Part shown: positions 1-7,368 of the stretch, piece by piece
Numbering within the stretch: position 1 is the stretch's first letter
How the letters are laid out: every line of letters begins with the position of its first letter
From: Verrucomicrobiales bacterium
GTDB taxonomy: Bacteria; Verrucomicrobiota; Verrucomicrobiia; Verrucomicrobiales; Akkermansiaceae
Direction: 5' to 3'
NCBI GenBank assembly: GCA_003483645.1
Contig: DMYM01000401.1
Span: forward strand, 5,108-25,323
Length of the DNA stretch: 20,216 nt
The notes under the pieces: generated by a model
What the model saw: the letters and a program-made list of their open reading frames with translations, nothing else
The model's database searches: none
What the model was told of the DNA's origin: nothing
Program-made: the position numbers and the translations under genes

Positions 1-233
1 ATTCGCTTGTGGGAGGACTCCCCACCTTCCGCTGGCGGGTGGGGGAAATGGAGGTGGCGGAGACTATCCGGCCAACGGCCGACGGAACGGCCCTTGCACG
101 CAGCTTCGAGCTGAAGGGCAGGGTCCCGCCGGCCCTGAAGTTCAAGTCCTCCGACAAGATGTCGATCTCCACCGAATCCGCGGTCCTCGACGGGAACGGC
201 CGCCTTACCATCACGCTGACCCCAAGACCATGA
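1..233 (+). CDS. C-terminal fragment of an exported PVC-type protein (5' end outside window)
   Basis: The frame is open from the first base (first complete codon at position 3) and ends at the TGA at 231-233, so this is the 3' end of a longer gene. The visible part of about 76 residues contains a beta-rich segment (FRWRVGEMEVAETIRP, then LARSFELKG and LTITLTP at the end). This resembles the C-terminal beta-sandwich of large secreted cytochrome c or DUF6797-type proteins of planctomycetes and verrucomicrobia, but that is memory-based similarity and not a firm identification. A GTG at position 9 could be mistaken for a start, but there is no reason to begin there. The stop overlaps the next gene's start as ATGA, which implies cotranscription and probably translational coupling with the dehydrogenase-like propeller. 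No heme motif is visible in this fragment. Confidence 0.6.
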   Translation, partial: SLVGGLPTFRWRVGEMEVAETIRPTADGTALARSFELKGRVPPALKFKSSDKMSISTESAVLDGNGRLTITLTPRP

Positions 234-1735
234 TGCGTCCTGTTTTCATCCTGGCCCTCGCCTCCTGCCTCGCCTCCGCCGACGTCTGGACGGACACCTT
301 CAGCATCGACAGGATCGCCCTCCCGCCCGGGATCGATCCGCAGATCGGCGGCATCGACACCACTCCCGGCGGCAACCTCGCGATGTGCTTTCACCGCGGC
401 GAGGTTCTCCTCCACGACCCGGAGGCGGGCACCTGGCAGCGATTCGCGGAAGGTCTGCACGAACCACTCGGGCTTCTCGCTGAAAGCGAATCCAGTTTCC
501 TCGTAATGCAGCGTCCCGAACTCACCCGCGTCGCCGATACCGACGGTGACGGGGTGGCCGATCTCTACGAAACCGTCTTTGACAGCTTCGGGATGACGGG
601 CAACTACCATGAGTTTGCCTTCGGCCCCACCCGCGACCGGGAGGGCAACCTCTATCTCTCCCTCGGCACCGCCTCCAATGGGGCGGGCATCCGGAAGGAA
701 TTACGCGGACGCTGGAGCGAAATCGGCCTGGCCCGCGAGCACATGCTGAATGGACCCGGCTGGGGAAAGTTCAAGGGGCGGGCAGGCCGCATGTATGCCC
801 GCGTACCCTACCGCGGATGGGTCCTGAAGGTCTCCCCCGATGGCAGGAAGTGGTGGCCCTTTGCCAGCGGGTTCCGGTCCCCGGAAGGGCTCGGCTTCGA
901 CAAGGACGGCCGCCTCTACGTCACCGACAATCAGGGAGACTGGCTTGGAACCAGCAAGGTGTTCCATGTCCGCGAGGGACAATTCCACGGCCACCCGGCT
1001 TCCCTGGTCTGGACGGAGGGCTGGACCCGCGAACCGCTCAAGGTGCCGGTGGCTGAACTCGACAGGATGCGCAGCCCCGCCATGGGATTGTTCCCGCATG
1101 GCGAACTGGCCAATTCGCCCACCGAACCGCACATGATCCCAAAGGGTGTCTTCGGTCCCCTCGGGGAGCAGATGCTCATCGGCGAGATGAACCATGCGAA
1201 TCTCGTCCGCTTCCTGCCCGACCCCGTGGGCAATGTCTCCCAGGGCGCGGCCATTCCCTTCCTGCGCACGGGAGCGCTCGGCCGGGGGAACCATCGCATG
1301 ACCTTTACCCCGGATGGATCACTCTGGATCGCCAAGACCCATCTCTCCTGGGCCGGCGCTAACGGTCTGGTCAGAGTCCGCCTGAAGAAAGACGCCGGGG
1401 AGTTCCTGGCCATTGACCGCGTCAAACTGCTCGACCGGGGCTTCGCCCTCGGCTTCACCCAACCGGTCGATGCGGCCGTCCTGCAAGGCGTGAAAGTCCG
1501 CCGCCATACCTATAAGTATCACCAGGGCTACGGATCACCAAAGATCGACAACAAGGACGTTCCCTGCGCGGTCACCGAGGTTTCACCGATCACCCGCACC
1601 TGCGTGGTGAAGGTCGGTGATCTGAGAGAAGGGTATCTTTATACCATCAGCCTGCCGGGCGTCACCTCGACCGGGGGCAAACCCCTCCTCGGGGAGAAGG
1701 TTTATTACACTCTCGTGAAGAAACGCGGCTCGTGA
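230..1735 (+). CDS. Secreted PVC-type dehydrogenase-like beta-propeller protein
   Basis: A 501-residue exported protein. An N-terminal signal peptide (MMRPVFILALASCLASA, cleavage likely before Asp) precedes a six-bladed NHL/PQQ-sugar-dehydrogenase-like propeller. Landmarks are DTDGDGVADLYETV (about residues 103-116), GNYHEFAFGP, LYVTDNQGDW and GHPASLVW, and later GNHRMTFTPDGSLWIAKT. These blocks are typical of the DUF7133/membrane-bound-dehydrogenase family that is abundant in Planctomycetes and Verrucomicrobia. Residues from about 395 to the end form an Ig-like beta domain, also usual in that family. No CxxCH heme motif is present, although relatives are often fused to cytochrome c domains. 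The overlap (ATGA, 230-233) with the upstream gene suggests a two-gene unit in which the partner may supply the missing domain. Substrate is unknown; a periplasmic role in sugar or polysaccharide oxidation is only inferred from the family. Confidence 0.75.
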   Translation: MMRPVFILALASCLASADVWTDTFSIDRIALPPGIDPQIGGIDTTPGGNLAMCFHRGEVLLHDPEAGTWQRFAEGLHEPLGLLAESESSFLVMQRPELTRVADTDGDGVADLYETVFDSFGMTGNYHEFAFGPTRDREGNLYLSLGTASNGAGIRKELRGRWSEIGLAREHMLNGPGWGKFKGRAGRMYARVPYRGWVLKVSPDGRKWWPFASGFRSPEGLGFDKDGRLYVTDNQGDWLGTSKVFHVREGQFHGHPASLVWTEGWTREPLKVPVAELDRMRSPAMGLFPHGELANSPTEPHMIPKGVFGPLGEQMLIGEMNHANLVRFLPDPVGNVSQGAAIPFLRTGALGRGNHRMTFTPDGSLWIAKTHLSWAGANGLVRVRLKKDAGEFLAIDRVKLLDRGFALGFTQPVDAAVLQGVKVRRHTYKYHQGYGSPKIDNKDVPCAVTEVSPITRTCVVKVGDLREGYLYTISLPGVTSTGGKPLLGEKVYYTLVKKRGS

Positions 1736-2062
1736 GGAAACTCGACGGGGCAATCTCCAAATAAGACCAATCTCCAAGTTCCCAAAACTCAGGACGCGGG
1801 AGGATTGCTCTTTGGATCCTGAGATTTACCTGGAAACTGGCCGGTCGAGTTTGCGGCTCGGGCTTGGGACTGGGACTCAGGCTGTTGTGCCGATGTCGGA
1901 CCGCCGGAATTTCTCCTGAATCCCCGCTTCCTCTCGCTGTGGCTTGCCCATGAAGGCCTGTTCGAAGCCTCCAGTTCCCGAATCGTCCCCATTCCCAAAA
2001 AACCTCGCCTCGCGGACCCAATCCATCTAAAACCAAAGGTCCAGACCTTTCTCCTTCTTGTC
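1736..2062 (+). other. Gene-free interval with short direct and inverted repeats
   Basis: This 327-bp stretch separates two secreted-propeller genes. It holds a direct repeat of CAATCTCCAA at 1751-1760 and 1768-1777. It also holds a perfect inverted repeat CTCAGGA (1788-1794) / TCCTGAG (1817-1823) with a 22-nt loop, and a third CTCAGG further on near 1876. The hairpin could mark the end of the upstream transcript, but no T-run follows it. Open frames cross the interval on both strands, including in phase with the downstream gene, but none has convincing protein character or a credible start. I see no RNA gene here. Confidence 0.5.
2035..2050. promoter_or_regulatory. Perfect 7-bp inverted repeat just upstream of the propeller gene
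   Basis: AAAGGTC (2035-2041), CA, GACCTTT (2044-2050) is an exact dyad ending 12 nt before the ATG at 2063. It occupies the place of a ribosome binding site, and no other Shine-Dalgarno sequence is evident. It could be an operator for a dimeric regulator or a small mRNA hairpin modulating translation. Function is inferred from position and symmetry only. Confidence 0.35.
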
Positions 2063-5000
2063 ATGAACTCTCCCTCTCTTCCGGTTCTGGTCGCGCTGGT
2101 TCTGGCGGCCACTTTTCTCGCGCCCCCGCTGCGGGCCGAAGACGACACCTTTCAGCCCATCGAGGCCCAGATGACCAATCGGGCAGTGGTCATGAAATTG
2201 ACCGGTGGCGTGCGGCGCGTCCGCCTGCGCGTGCGCACCGAAGAGGGCGACTGGAAGACGGTCACCATCGCCCACCTCGAGGGCAGTGAGGGTTTCCTTA
2301 AACTCCGCCTGCCCGACGACGTGGCCGAGGCAGACTGCGAGGTCTCCATCAGCAAACACGATCTCTTCCCCTACAGCGTTTACCAGGGGATCACCAATTT
2401 CGACCCCACCGATTCGGACGGCAATCAAGCCGGCCCTGAGCGCTTCGCGGCTGTGGACGCAGCGAGCCCGGAAGGCGAAGAAGTGGTGGAAGAGTCCGAC
2501 ATCTGGAAATGGCGCAACGAGACTCTCTACTTTTTCAACCAGTACAAGGGTCTCCAGGCCATCGATGTCTCCGATCCCGCCGCGCCCAGGCGGCTCGCCA
2601 CCTACCCCGTCGATGGCTACGGCGAGCAGATGTACATCCACCCGCAGGCCAATCTCGTCATGCTTCTCAATTACGATCGCAATACGGGCGACGGCAAGGT
2701 CGACCTGGTGGCCCACGACTCGCCGACCGAACTCACCCTGCGGGATACCTTCCGCGTCCCGGGTGCCATCCTGGAATCCCGCCTCATCGGCAACATCCTC
2801 TACGTGGTCTCCCGCAACTCGTGGCGGGTTGAGACCACGGACCTGAACGGTGTCGTGCACGTCTTGAACCGATCCGGCCTGGCCATCACCAAGATCGACC
2901 TCAATGATCCCGAAAACCCGATCGTCGATTACCCCCTGAGCCTCGGCAGCGAGCTTTACAGCTACTGGGGGGCGCAGGTCCAGGCCACCTCCGAGGCCCT
3001 CCTCATTTCCACCAACGCCTACGACCAGGTGCGCGGCCAGTCGATCTCCACTGTCCACGTGGTCGACATCTCCAATCCCAACCAACTCTTGCAGGTCTCT
3101 CACCGCTTCCAGGTGGCCGGCGAGGTCCGCAACAAGTTCAACATGCGTCTCAAGGACGACGTCCTCACCGTGGTGAGCCAGATCTGGCGCAACGTCAACG
3201 GAACTCGCCGGATCAGTGCCAGCGTGGAGACCTTCGACCTCGCCACCGGGCGCCGCGGAGGATCTCTCACCTTCGCCAACAACGAGACCATCACTGCCGC
3301 CCGCTTCTCGGGGAACCTCCTCTACGTGGTGACCTTCCTGCGCATCGACCCCCTCTTTGTGATCGACCTCTCGCGGCCTCTCTCTCCCCGCATGGTGAGC
3401 GAGCTGGAGATTCCCGGCTTTTCCACCTACCTGCAGCCCTACGGCGAAGACGCCCTCCTTTCCATCGGAGTGGAAGACAGCAAGATCGCGGTCTCCTGGT
3501 TCGATGTGAGCGATCCCTCCAACACTTTCCTGGCCTCCCGCGTCTACATCGGCGCAGAGGACGGCTGGTCCTGGACCGAGGCCAACTGGGACGAAAAGGC
3601 CTTCGGCTATTATCCCGCCGACGACCTTCTCCTCGTGCCCTACCAGGGGTCCGATCCGCAGAAGGGATGGCAGAGCGGGGTGCAACTGGTGGAACTGGGC
3701 GACCGGGAACTCACCAGGCGCGGATCCTTCGAGCACCAGTTCCAGGCCCGCCGCGCCAAGGTGCTTGACGATGCGGTGGTCTCCATCTCCGGCCGCGCCC
3801 TGCGTTCGCTCGACATCAGCGACCGCGACAACCCCAAGCTCCTGGCCGAACTGATGCTCGCCTGGCCCGTCGACTCAGTCTACCGGAAGGACGACCGGCT
3901 CTACCAGCTGGAACGCGGGGACAACTCCTGGCAATGGTGGGGAAGCAGTGCGGACTCCTCCTACCTCCACCTCAGCCCGGCGGACGATGCCGAGGAACTG
4001 ATCACCACCCTCGAACTGCCCGGCGGTGAGCTGAGCGGGTCGTTCCTTCATGGCGATTGCCTCTTCGTGGCGCAGACCCAGTCCCTCATCGCGAAAGGGG
4101 AACCCACCCGCGTGATCTTCACCACTACCGTGGTCGACCTCGGCGATCCGGACCGGCCCATCATCGTCGGTAGCCACGGCCATACCTCCGAAATCGAAGA
4201 CCAATTCGGATGGGGCTTTCGTGCGGACTATACGGGCGCCCTGCTCCCGGACGGCACGCTCCTCTGGCACCCCAGCGAACTGAGTTCCGCCTGGGGCTTC
4301 CCCCTCCGGGATATCGACTGGGGACCGGGCCTCTGGGCTCCGCCCACCCCGGGCCGGGCCTACAGTGTCGATATCTCCGACAAGACCAACCCCCAGATCC
4401 TGGCCTCCGTCGGCCTCGAGACCGGCGAGGAGACCTGGTCGGAGGGCGCGGTCAAAGTTGTCGGATCCACCCTCTACTACGGCACCCAAAAGAGCGAGAC
4501 CATTGAAGAGCGCGACGGAACCAGTCGCTGGATCGCGCGTCACTGGCTGGGCCACGTCGACTTCAGCGATCCCGCCAAACCGGTGGAGGGCGACCCGGCG
4601 GAACTGCCCGGCACCTTCGAGCACGGAGTCCTCACTCCCGCCGGCGGCCACCTCCTCTTCAGCACGCACGGGGAGTCCTACCGCGATCAGGATGACAACT
4701 GGCATCGCGATCTCAGGATCCAGACCCTCGCCTTCGATGGCGTGAACGCCTTTCTCATCGCAGAAGTCACGGCACCCGATTGGGCCTGGGGCGCGAAGGA
4801 CTTCGAGGGAGCGACCATGGTGCTGGGAGATGACTCCTACGCCGACGATCTACGCACCGCTCAAATCGACGTCTACCGCTGGGACTTCGATGGCGCCTTC
4901 CTGGATGTCCAGAAGTGGGAGTTTCCCGATCTGCGCGTCTACGACCTCCATATCGAGGACGACCTCCTCATTGTCGTGGGCGGCGATCTCACTTTCATCG

Positions 5001-5752
5001 ACTTCGCGGATCCTTCCGATCCCACTCCCACCTTCGTCACCTTCCGGCCCCGAAACTACTACTGGCACCGCCCCGGGGAGATCGAGATCCACGAGCGCTC
5101 CTTCGCCTACGTGCCCCAAAATATCTATGGCGTCGAGGTCCTCGACTTCGGAGGCGCCTTCGATCCGAATCCCGACCCGGGCCCGCAACCCTCCGAGCGT
5201 CCCGGCGACGAGTGGGACAAGGTCCCGCTCGAGTGGCTCCCCCTCACCTACGCAGACAATTCTCTCATGCTGGCGGCCCTCCCGCCCACCGCGGACTGGT
5301 CCATCTGCATCCCCGAAGAAGGCTTCTGCATGTCCTACGAGGACTGGGCCCGCCAAGCCTTCCAGCTAGACGAAGGCGACCCCATCCCGGACTTCTCCGC
5401 CGATGACGACCGCGATGGCCGCGACAATGGCTGGGAGTACTTCACCGGAACCGACCCGCAAGAGGCGCGCCACTACGCCGACTTCGAGATTCAGCTCGTC
5501 ACCGACAAGGACGGTGAGCACTACCTGAGCGGACACGTCCTCGTGAATCCCTCTGCCCCCGTTCTCTCCAACATGATCCCGGAGCTCTCCCACGACCTCA
5601 TCGAGTGGCAGAGCGACCCCCGGCTCTTCGAGGTGGCCGCCCATCCCTTCGAGCTCTGGCCCGGATTGGGATGGAGGATGGTCAGCCCGGTTCGAGATCA
5701 CGAGGAAGCCTTCCTGCGGGTCAAGGTGAGTCCCGCCCTGCCCGAAAACTAG
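2063..5752 (+). CDS. Giant secreted LVIVD-repeat beta-propeller protein
   Basis: A 1229-residue exported protein. The signal peptide is MNSPSLPVLVALVLAATFLA followed by PPLRAEDD, which supports the ATG at 2063. The body carries at least nine copies of a V/I-D-x-S-D/N-P-x-x-P motif, the LVIVD repeat or C-terminal beta-propeller signature (PF09826/PF08309 type). Examples are IDVSDPAAP (about residue 166), VDISNPNQ (334), IDLSRPLSP (434), FDVSDPSN (481), LDISDRDNP (583), VDLGDPDRP (691), VDISDKTNP (769), VDFSDPAKP (832) and IDFADPSDP (979). This is enough for two or more propellers. Near residues 1112-1132, DDDRDGRDNGWEYFTGTDP resembles the calcium-binding-like tail linker common in secreted verrucomicrobial proteins. 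A final beta domain follows. No catalytic residues are recognised, so a structural, adhesive or binding role outside the cytoplasm is an inference. Confidence 0.8.
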   Translation: MNSPSLPVLVALVLAATFLAPPLRAEDDTFQPIEAQMTNRAVVMKLTGGVRRVRLRVRTEEGDWKTVTIAHLEGSEGFLKLRLPDDVAEADCEVSISKHDLFPYSVYQGITNFDPTDSDGNQAGPERFAAVDAASPEGEEVVEESDIWKWRNETLYFFNQYKGLQAIDVSDPAAPRRLATYPVDGYGEQMYIHPQANLVMLLNYDRNTGDGKVDLVAHDSPTELTLRDTFRVPGAILESRLIGNILYVVSRNSWRVETTDLNGVVHVLNRSGLAITKIDLNDPENPIVDYPLSLGSELYSYWGAQVQATSEALLISTNAYDQVRGQSISTVHVVDISNPNQLLQVSHRFQVAGEVRNKFNMRLKDDVLTVVSQIWRNVNGTRRISASVETFDLATGRRGGSLTFANNETITAARFSGNLLYVVTFLRIDPLFVIDLSRPLSPRMVSELEIPGFSTYLQPYGEDALLSIGVEDSKIAVSWFDVSDPSNTFLASRVYIGAEDGWSWTEANWDEKAFGYYPADDLLLVPYQGSDPQKGWQSGVQLVELGDRELTRRGSFEHQFQARRAKVLDDAVVSISGRALRSLDISDRDNPKLLAELMLAWPVDSVYRKDDRLYQLERGDNSWQWWGSSADSSYLHLSPADDAEELITTLELPGGELSGSFLHGDCLFVAQTQSLIAKGEPTRVIFTTTVVDLGDPDRPIIVGSHGHTSEIEDQFGWGFRADYTGALLPDGTLLWHPSELSSAWGFPLRDIDWGPGLWAPPTPGRAYSVDISDKTNPQILASVGLETGEETWSEGAVKVVGSTLYYGTQKSETIEERDGTSRWIARHWLGHVDFSDPAKPVEGDPAELPGTFEHGVLTPAGGHLLFSTHGESYRDQDDNWHRDLRIQTLAFDGVNAFLIAEVTAPDWAWGAKDFEGATMVLGDDSYADDLRTAQIDVYRWDFDGAFLDVQKWEFPDLRVYDLHIEDDLLIVVGGDLTFIDFADPSDPTPTFVTFRPRNYYWHRPGEIEIHERSFAYVPQNIYGVEVLDFGGAFDPNPDPGPQPSERPGDEWDKVPLEWLPLTYADNSLMLAALPPTADWSICIPEEGFCMSYEDWARQAFQLDEGDPIPDFSADDDRDGRDNGWEYFTGTDPQEARHYADFEIQLVTDKDGEHYLSGHVLVNPSAPVLSNMIPELSHDLIEWQSDPRLFEVAAHPFELWPGLGWRMVSPVRDHEEAFLRVKVSPALPEN

Positions 5753-5802
5753 CGAATTGATCAGTGCTGGAATTTCCGCACTTCCCGGGATAGGATCTCC
5801 GG

Positions 5803-6576
5803 GTGCGGAAGATCCTCGTCCGGTTCACCCTCCTCCTTCTGCTCGTCGGCGCTTGTAGCGCGGGCTGGTTCTATCGTGGCCAAATCGTCTCCCTGGTGGA
5901 GGAAGTCATCGGTTCGTCCACCACCTCCGGCCCTGCTCCCGACCCTAAGACCTATTCCGTTCTCTCAGAGGACCTGGAAGAACATCGCAGGCGCCTGAGT
6001 GCCGACTACCGCCGGACCACCAGCAACACCGAGCGCATGGAAATCCTGGCACAGGCCCGCAAGTTGCTGGAACTGAGTCTTCCCCGCCTGATGCGCTGCT
6101 GGCTGGGCACCCCCTGGGACTTCAATGGCATCGCACACGAACCGGGCCACGGCAAGGTGGCCTGCGGATACTTCGTCTCCTCCGTTCTCCAGGATGCGGG
6201 CTTCCGTGTTGAGTGGGCCCCTCTCGCCCAGCAGGCGTCGCAGAACATCCTGGGCACCTTTCTCCCTCCTGACGACATGAAGATCCGGGTGGGTGTTGAC
6301 TACGAGCAGTTTCTCTCCGAAGTCCTGTCCTGCGGGAACGGAATCTATATCGTGGGCCTCGACAGCCACGTCGCCTTCCTGGTGGTCACGGACGGAGGCG
6401 AGATCCATTTCATCCATTCCTCCGGCGCCAGCCCCTACTGTGTGGTCGACGAATCCCGCGAGGACGCCCGCGTCCTGCGCCGTTCCAATTACCGCGTGAC
6501 CGGCAACCTCACCGCCAACAGCGAGTTGATCCGCAACTGGCTCCTTGGCGCAAGGTTCAAGACCAGGACCCTCTGA
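5803..6576 (+). CDS. Membrane-anchored NlpC/P60-like cysteine hydrolase
   Basis: A 257-residue protein with a GTG start at 5803. An N-terminal hydrophobic segment (residues 8-20) contains VGAC, a possible lipobox with Cys18, although it could also be a simple membrane anchor. Residues 50-95 look helical and charged. The core then shows an NlpC/P60 fold pattern: LGTPWDFNG (101-109), the nucleophile region ACGYFVSSVLQDAGF with Cys121, SHVAFLVV with His189 in the usual His position, and EIHFIHSSG (His202, His205). Classical members have DCSG at the nucleophile; here it is ACGY, so the family is divergent. Known relatives cleave peptidoglycan stem peptides; the substrate here is not shown. An AGGA motif lies at 5792-5795, 7 nt before the start. 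The gene follows the giant propeller by 50 bp and converges with recO. Confidence 0.65.
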   Translation: MRKILVRFTLLLLLVGACSAGWFYRGQIVSLVEEVIGSSTTSGPAPDPKTYSVLSEDLEEHRRRLSADYRRTTSNTERMEILAQARKLLELSLPRLMRCWLGTPWDFNGIAHEPGHGKVACGYFVSSVLQDAGFRVEWAPLAQQASQNILGTFLPPDDMKIRVGVDYEQFLSEVLSCGNGIYIVGLDSHVAFLVVTDGGEIHFIHSSGASPYCVVDESREDARVLRRSNYRVTGNLTANSELIRNWLLGARFKTRTL

Positions 6577-6612
6577 CCGGAGGGGGAGCGTTCCCGGCAG
6601 GAAGGGTGCAAA

Positions 6613-7161
6613 TCAAACCCCGCCGGAATCATTGCCGAGGAGGGCCAGACAGTCCGCCCGCGACCTGGGCAATCCTCCAAAGGCCCGCTCCAGGGCAGCT
6701 CCCGCATTCAGCCCTTCATGGCCCACTCCCAACAGTTCCGCCAGCTGCCGCTCGTAATGCAGGAGCGTCCGACGGTCCGCCGGTGTCTTCACGAGGTAGG
6801 AAAGGGCGCGCCGCAACAGGTCGAAGAGCTCCGGAACGGGGTGCTCACGCTCTACAACCTGTTCAAGGAGCTGCCCAAAGTAGGCCGCCAGCATTGTGTC
6901 GGCATAGCTACGACGCAACTCGGTGCGGAACTCGGCCACCTCCGCCTCCTTCAGGATGTGCAACTCGCTCTTCCGGCTGGGCACCCATACGAGGTCCGCT
7001 TCCACAAAGAGGTCGAGCTTGCCTGCAAAAGGGCTCTTGGCCCGCCGCGCACCCTTCGCCACCGTCTTCAACAAACCCGCCTCCTCGGTGCACCAGTGCA
7101 CGATCAGGCTGGTGTCCCCCAGCCTGGTGAGCCGGATCACAATCCCACGCGCCTTGTCCAT
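6613..7161 (-). CDS. recO: DNA repair protein RecO (short form)
   Basis: A 182-residue protein beginning MDKARGIVIRLTRLGDTSLI, with the N-terminal OB-fold characteristic of RecO. Supporting blocks are GLLKTVAKGARRAKSPFAGKL (residues 29-49), ELHILKEAEV, and the helical region LRRSYADTMLAAYFGQLLEQ (83-102) typical of the RecO C-terminal domain. RecO acts with RecR (and RecF) to load RecA on SSB-coated gapped DNA and to anneal strands. Typical RecO is about 230-250 residues and often has a C-terminal Cys4 zinc finger. This one ends soon after the helical core and has no CxxC pairs, only single cysteines. The stop is natural, and the plus-strand hydrolase converges on it with a 36-bp gap. The ATG at 7161 fits the family N-terminus; no Shine-Dalgarno is evident. 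Confidence 0.85.
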   Translation of the reverse strand: MDKARGIVIRLTRLGDTSLIVHWCTEEAGLLKTVAKGARRAKSPFAGKLDLFVEADLVWVPSRKSELHILKEAEVAEFRTELRRSYADTMLAAYFGQLLEQVVEREHPVPELFDLLRRALSYLVKTPADRRTLLHYERQLAELLGVGHEGLNAGAALERAFGGLPRSRADCLALLGNDSGGV

Positions 7162-7368
7162 CGCCCACGTTCTAGATTTCCCCGAGGGGAGCGGGCCCCC
7201 GGCCGGACACCGGCACCATGATCAGATCCTGCCCCCCTGCGCATATCATTAACCCAACCTCCCGAGCCCGCCTCCCCCTGTCAAGGCTGCGCTGAAAGAG
7301 GAAGATTGCGCTACGGTTTCGATGGCCGCGGCCCACCATCTCTGGTAGGGCATCGTTCTTCCGCCACA

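Noticed and set aside
1662..2036. Minus-strand open frame across the gap before the giant propeller
   Set aside because: It overlaps the end of the dehydrogenase-like gene, has no family motif, and its Trp/Leu-rich stretches come from the short CAATCTCCAA-type repeats.
2027..3736. Very long open frame on the minus strand inside the giant propeller gene
   Set aside because: It is antisense to a gene with a signal peptide and repeated propeller motifs. Its translation is Gly/Val/Asp-rich without domains, as expected for a shadow frame in GC-rich DNA.
5764..5781. Imperfect palindrome GTGCTGGAATTTCCGCAC between the giant propeller and the NlpC-like gene
   Set aside because: It needs two G-T pairs and leaves no loop, and no T-run follows, so it is neither a clear terminator nor a convincing operator.
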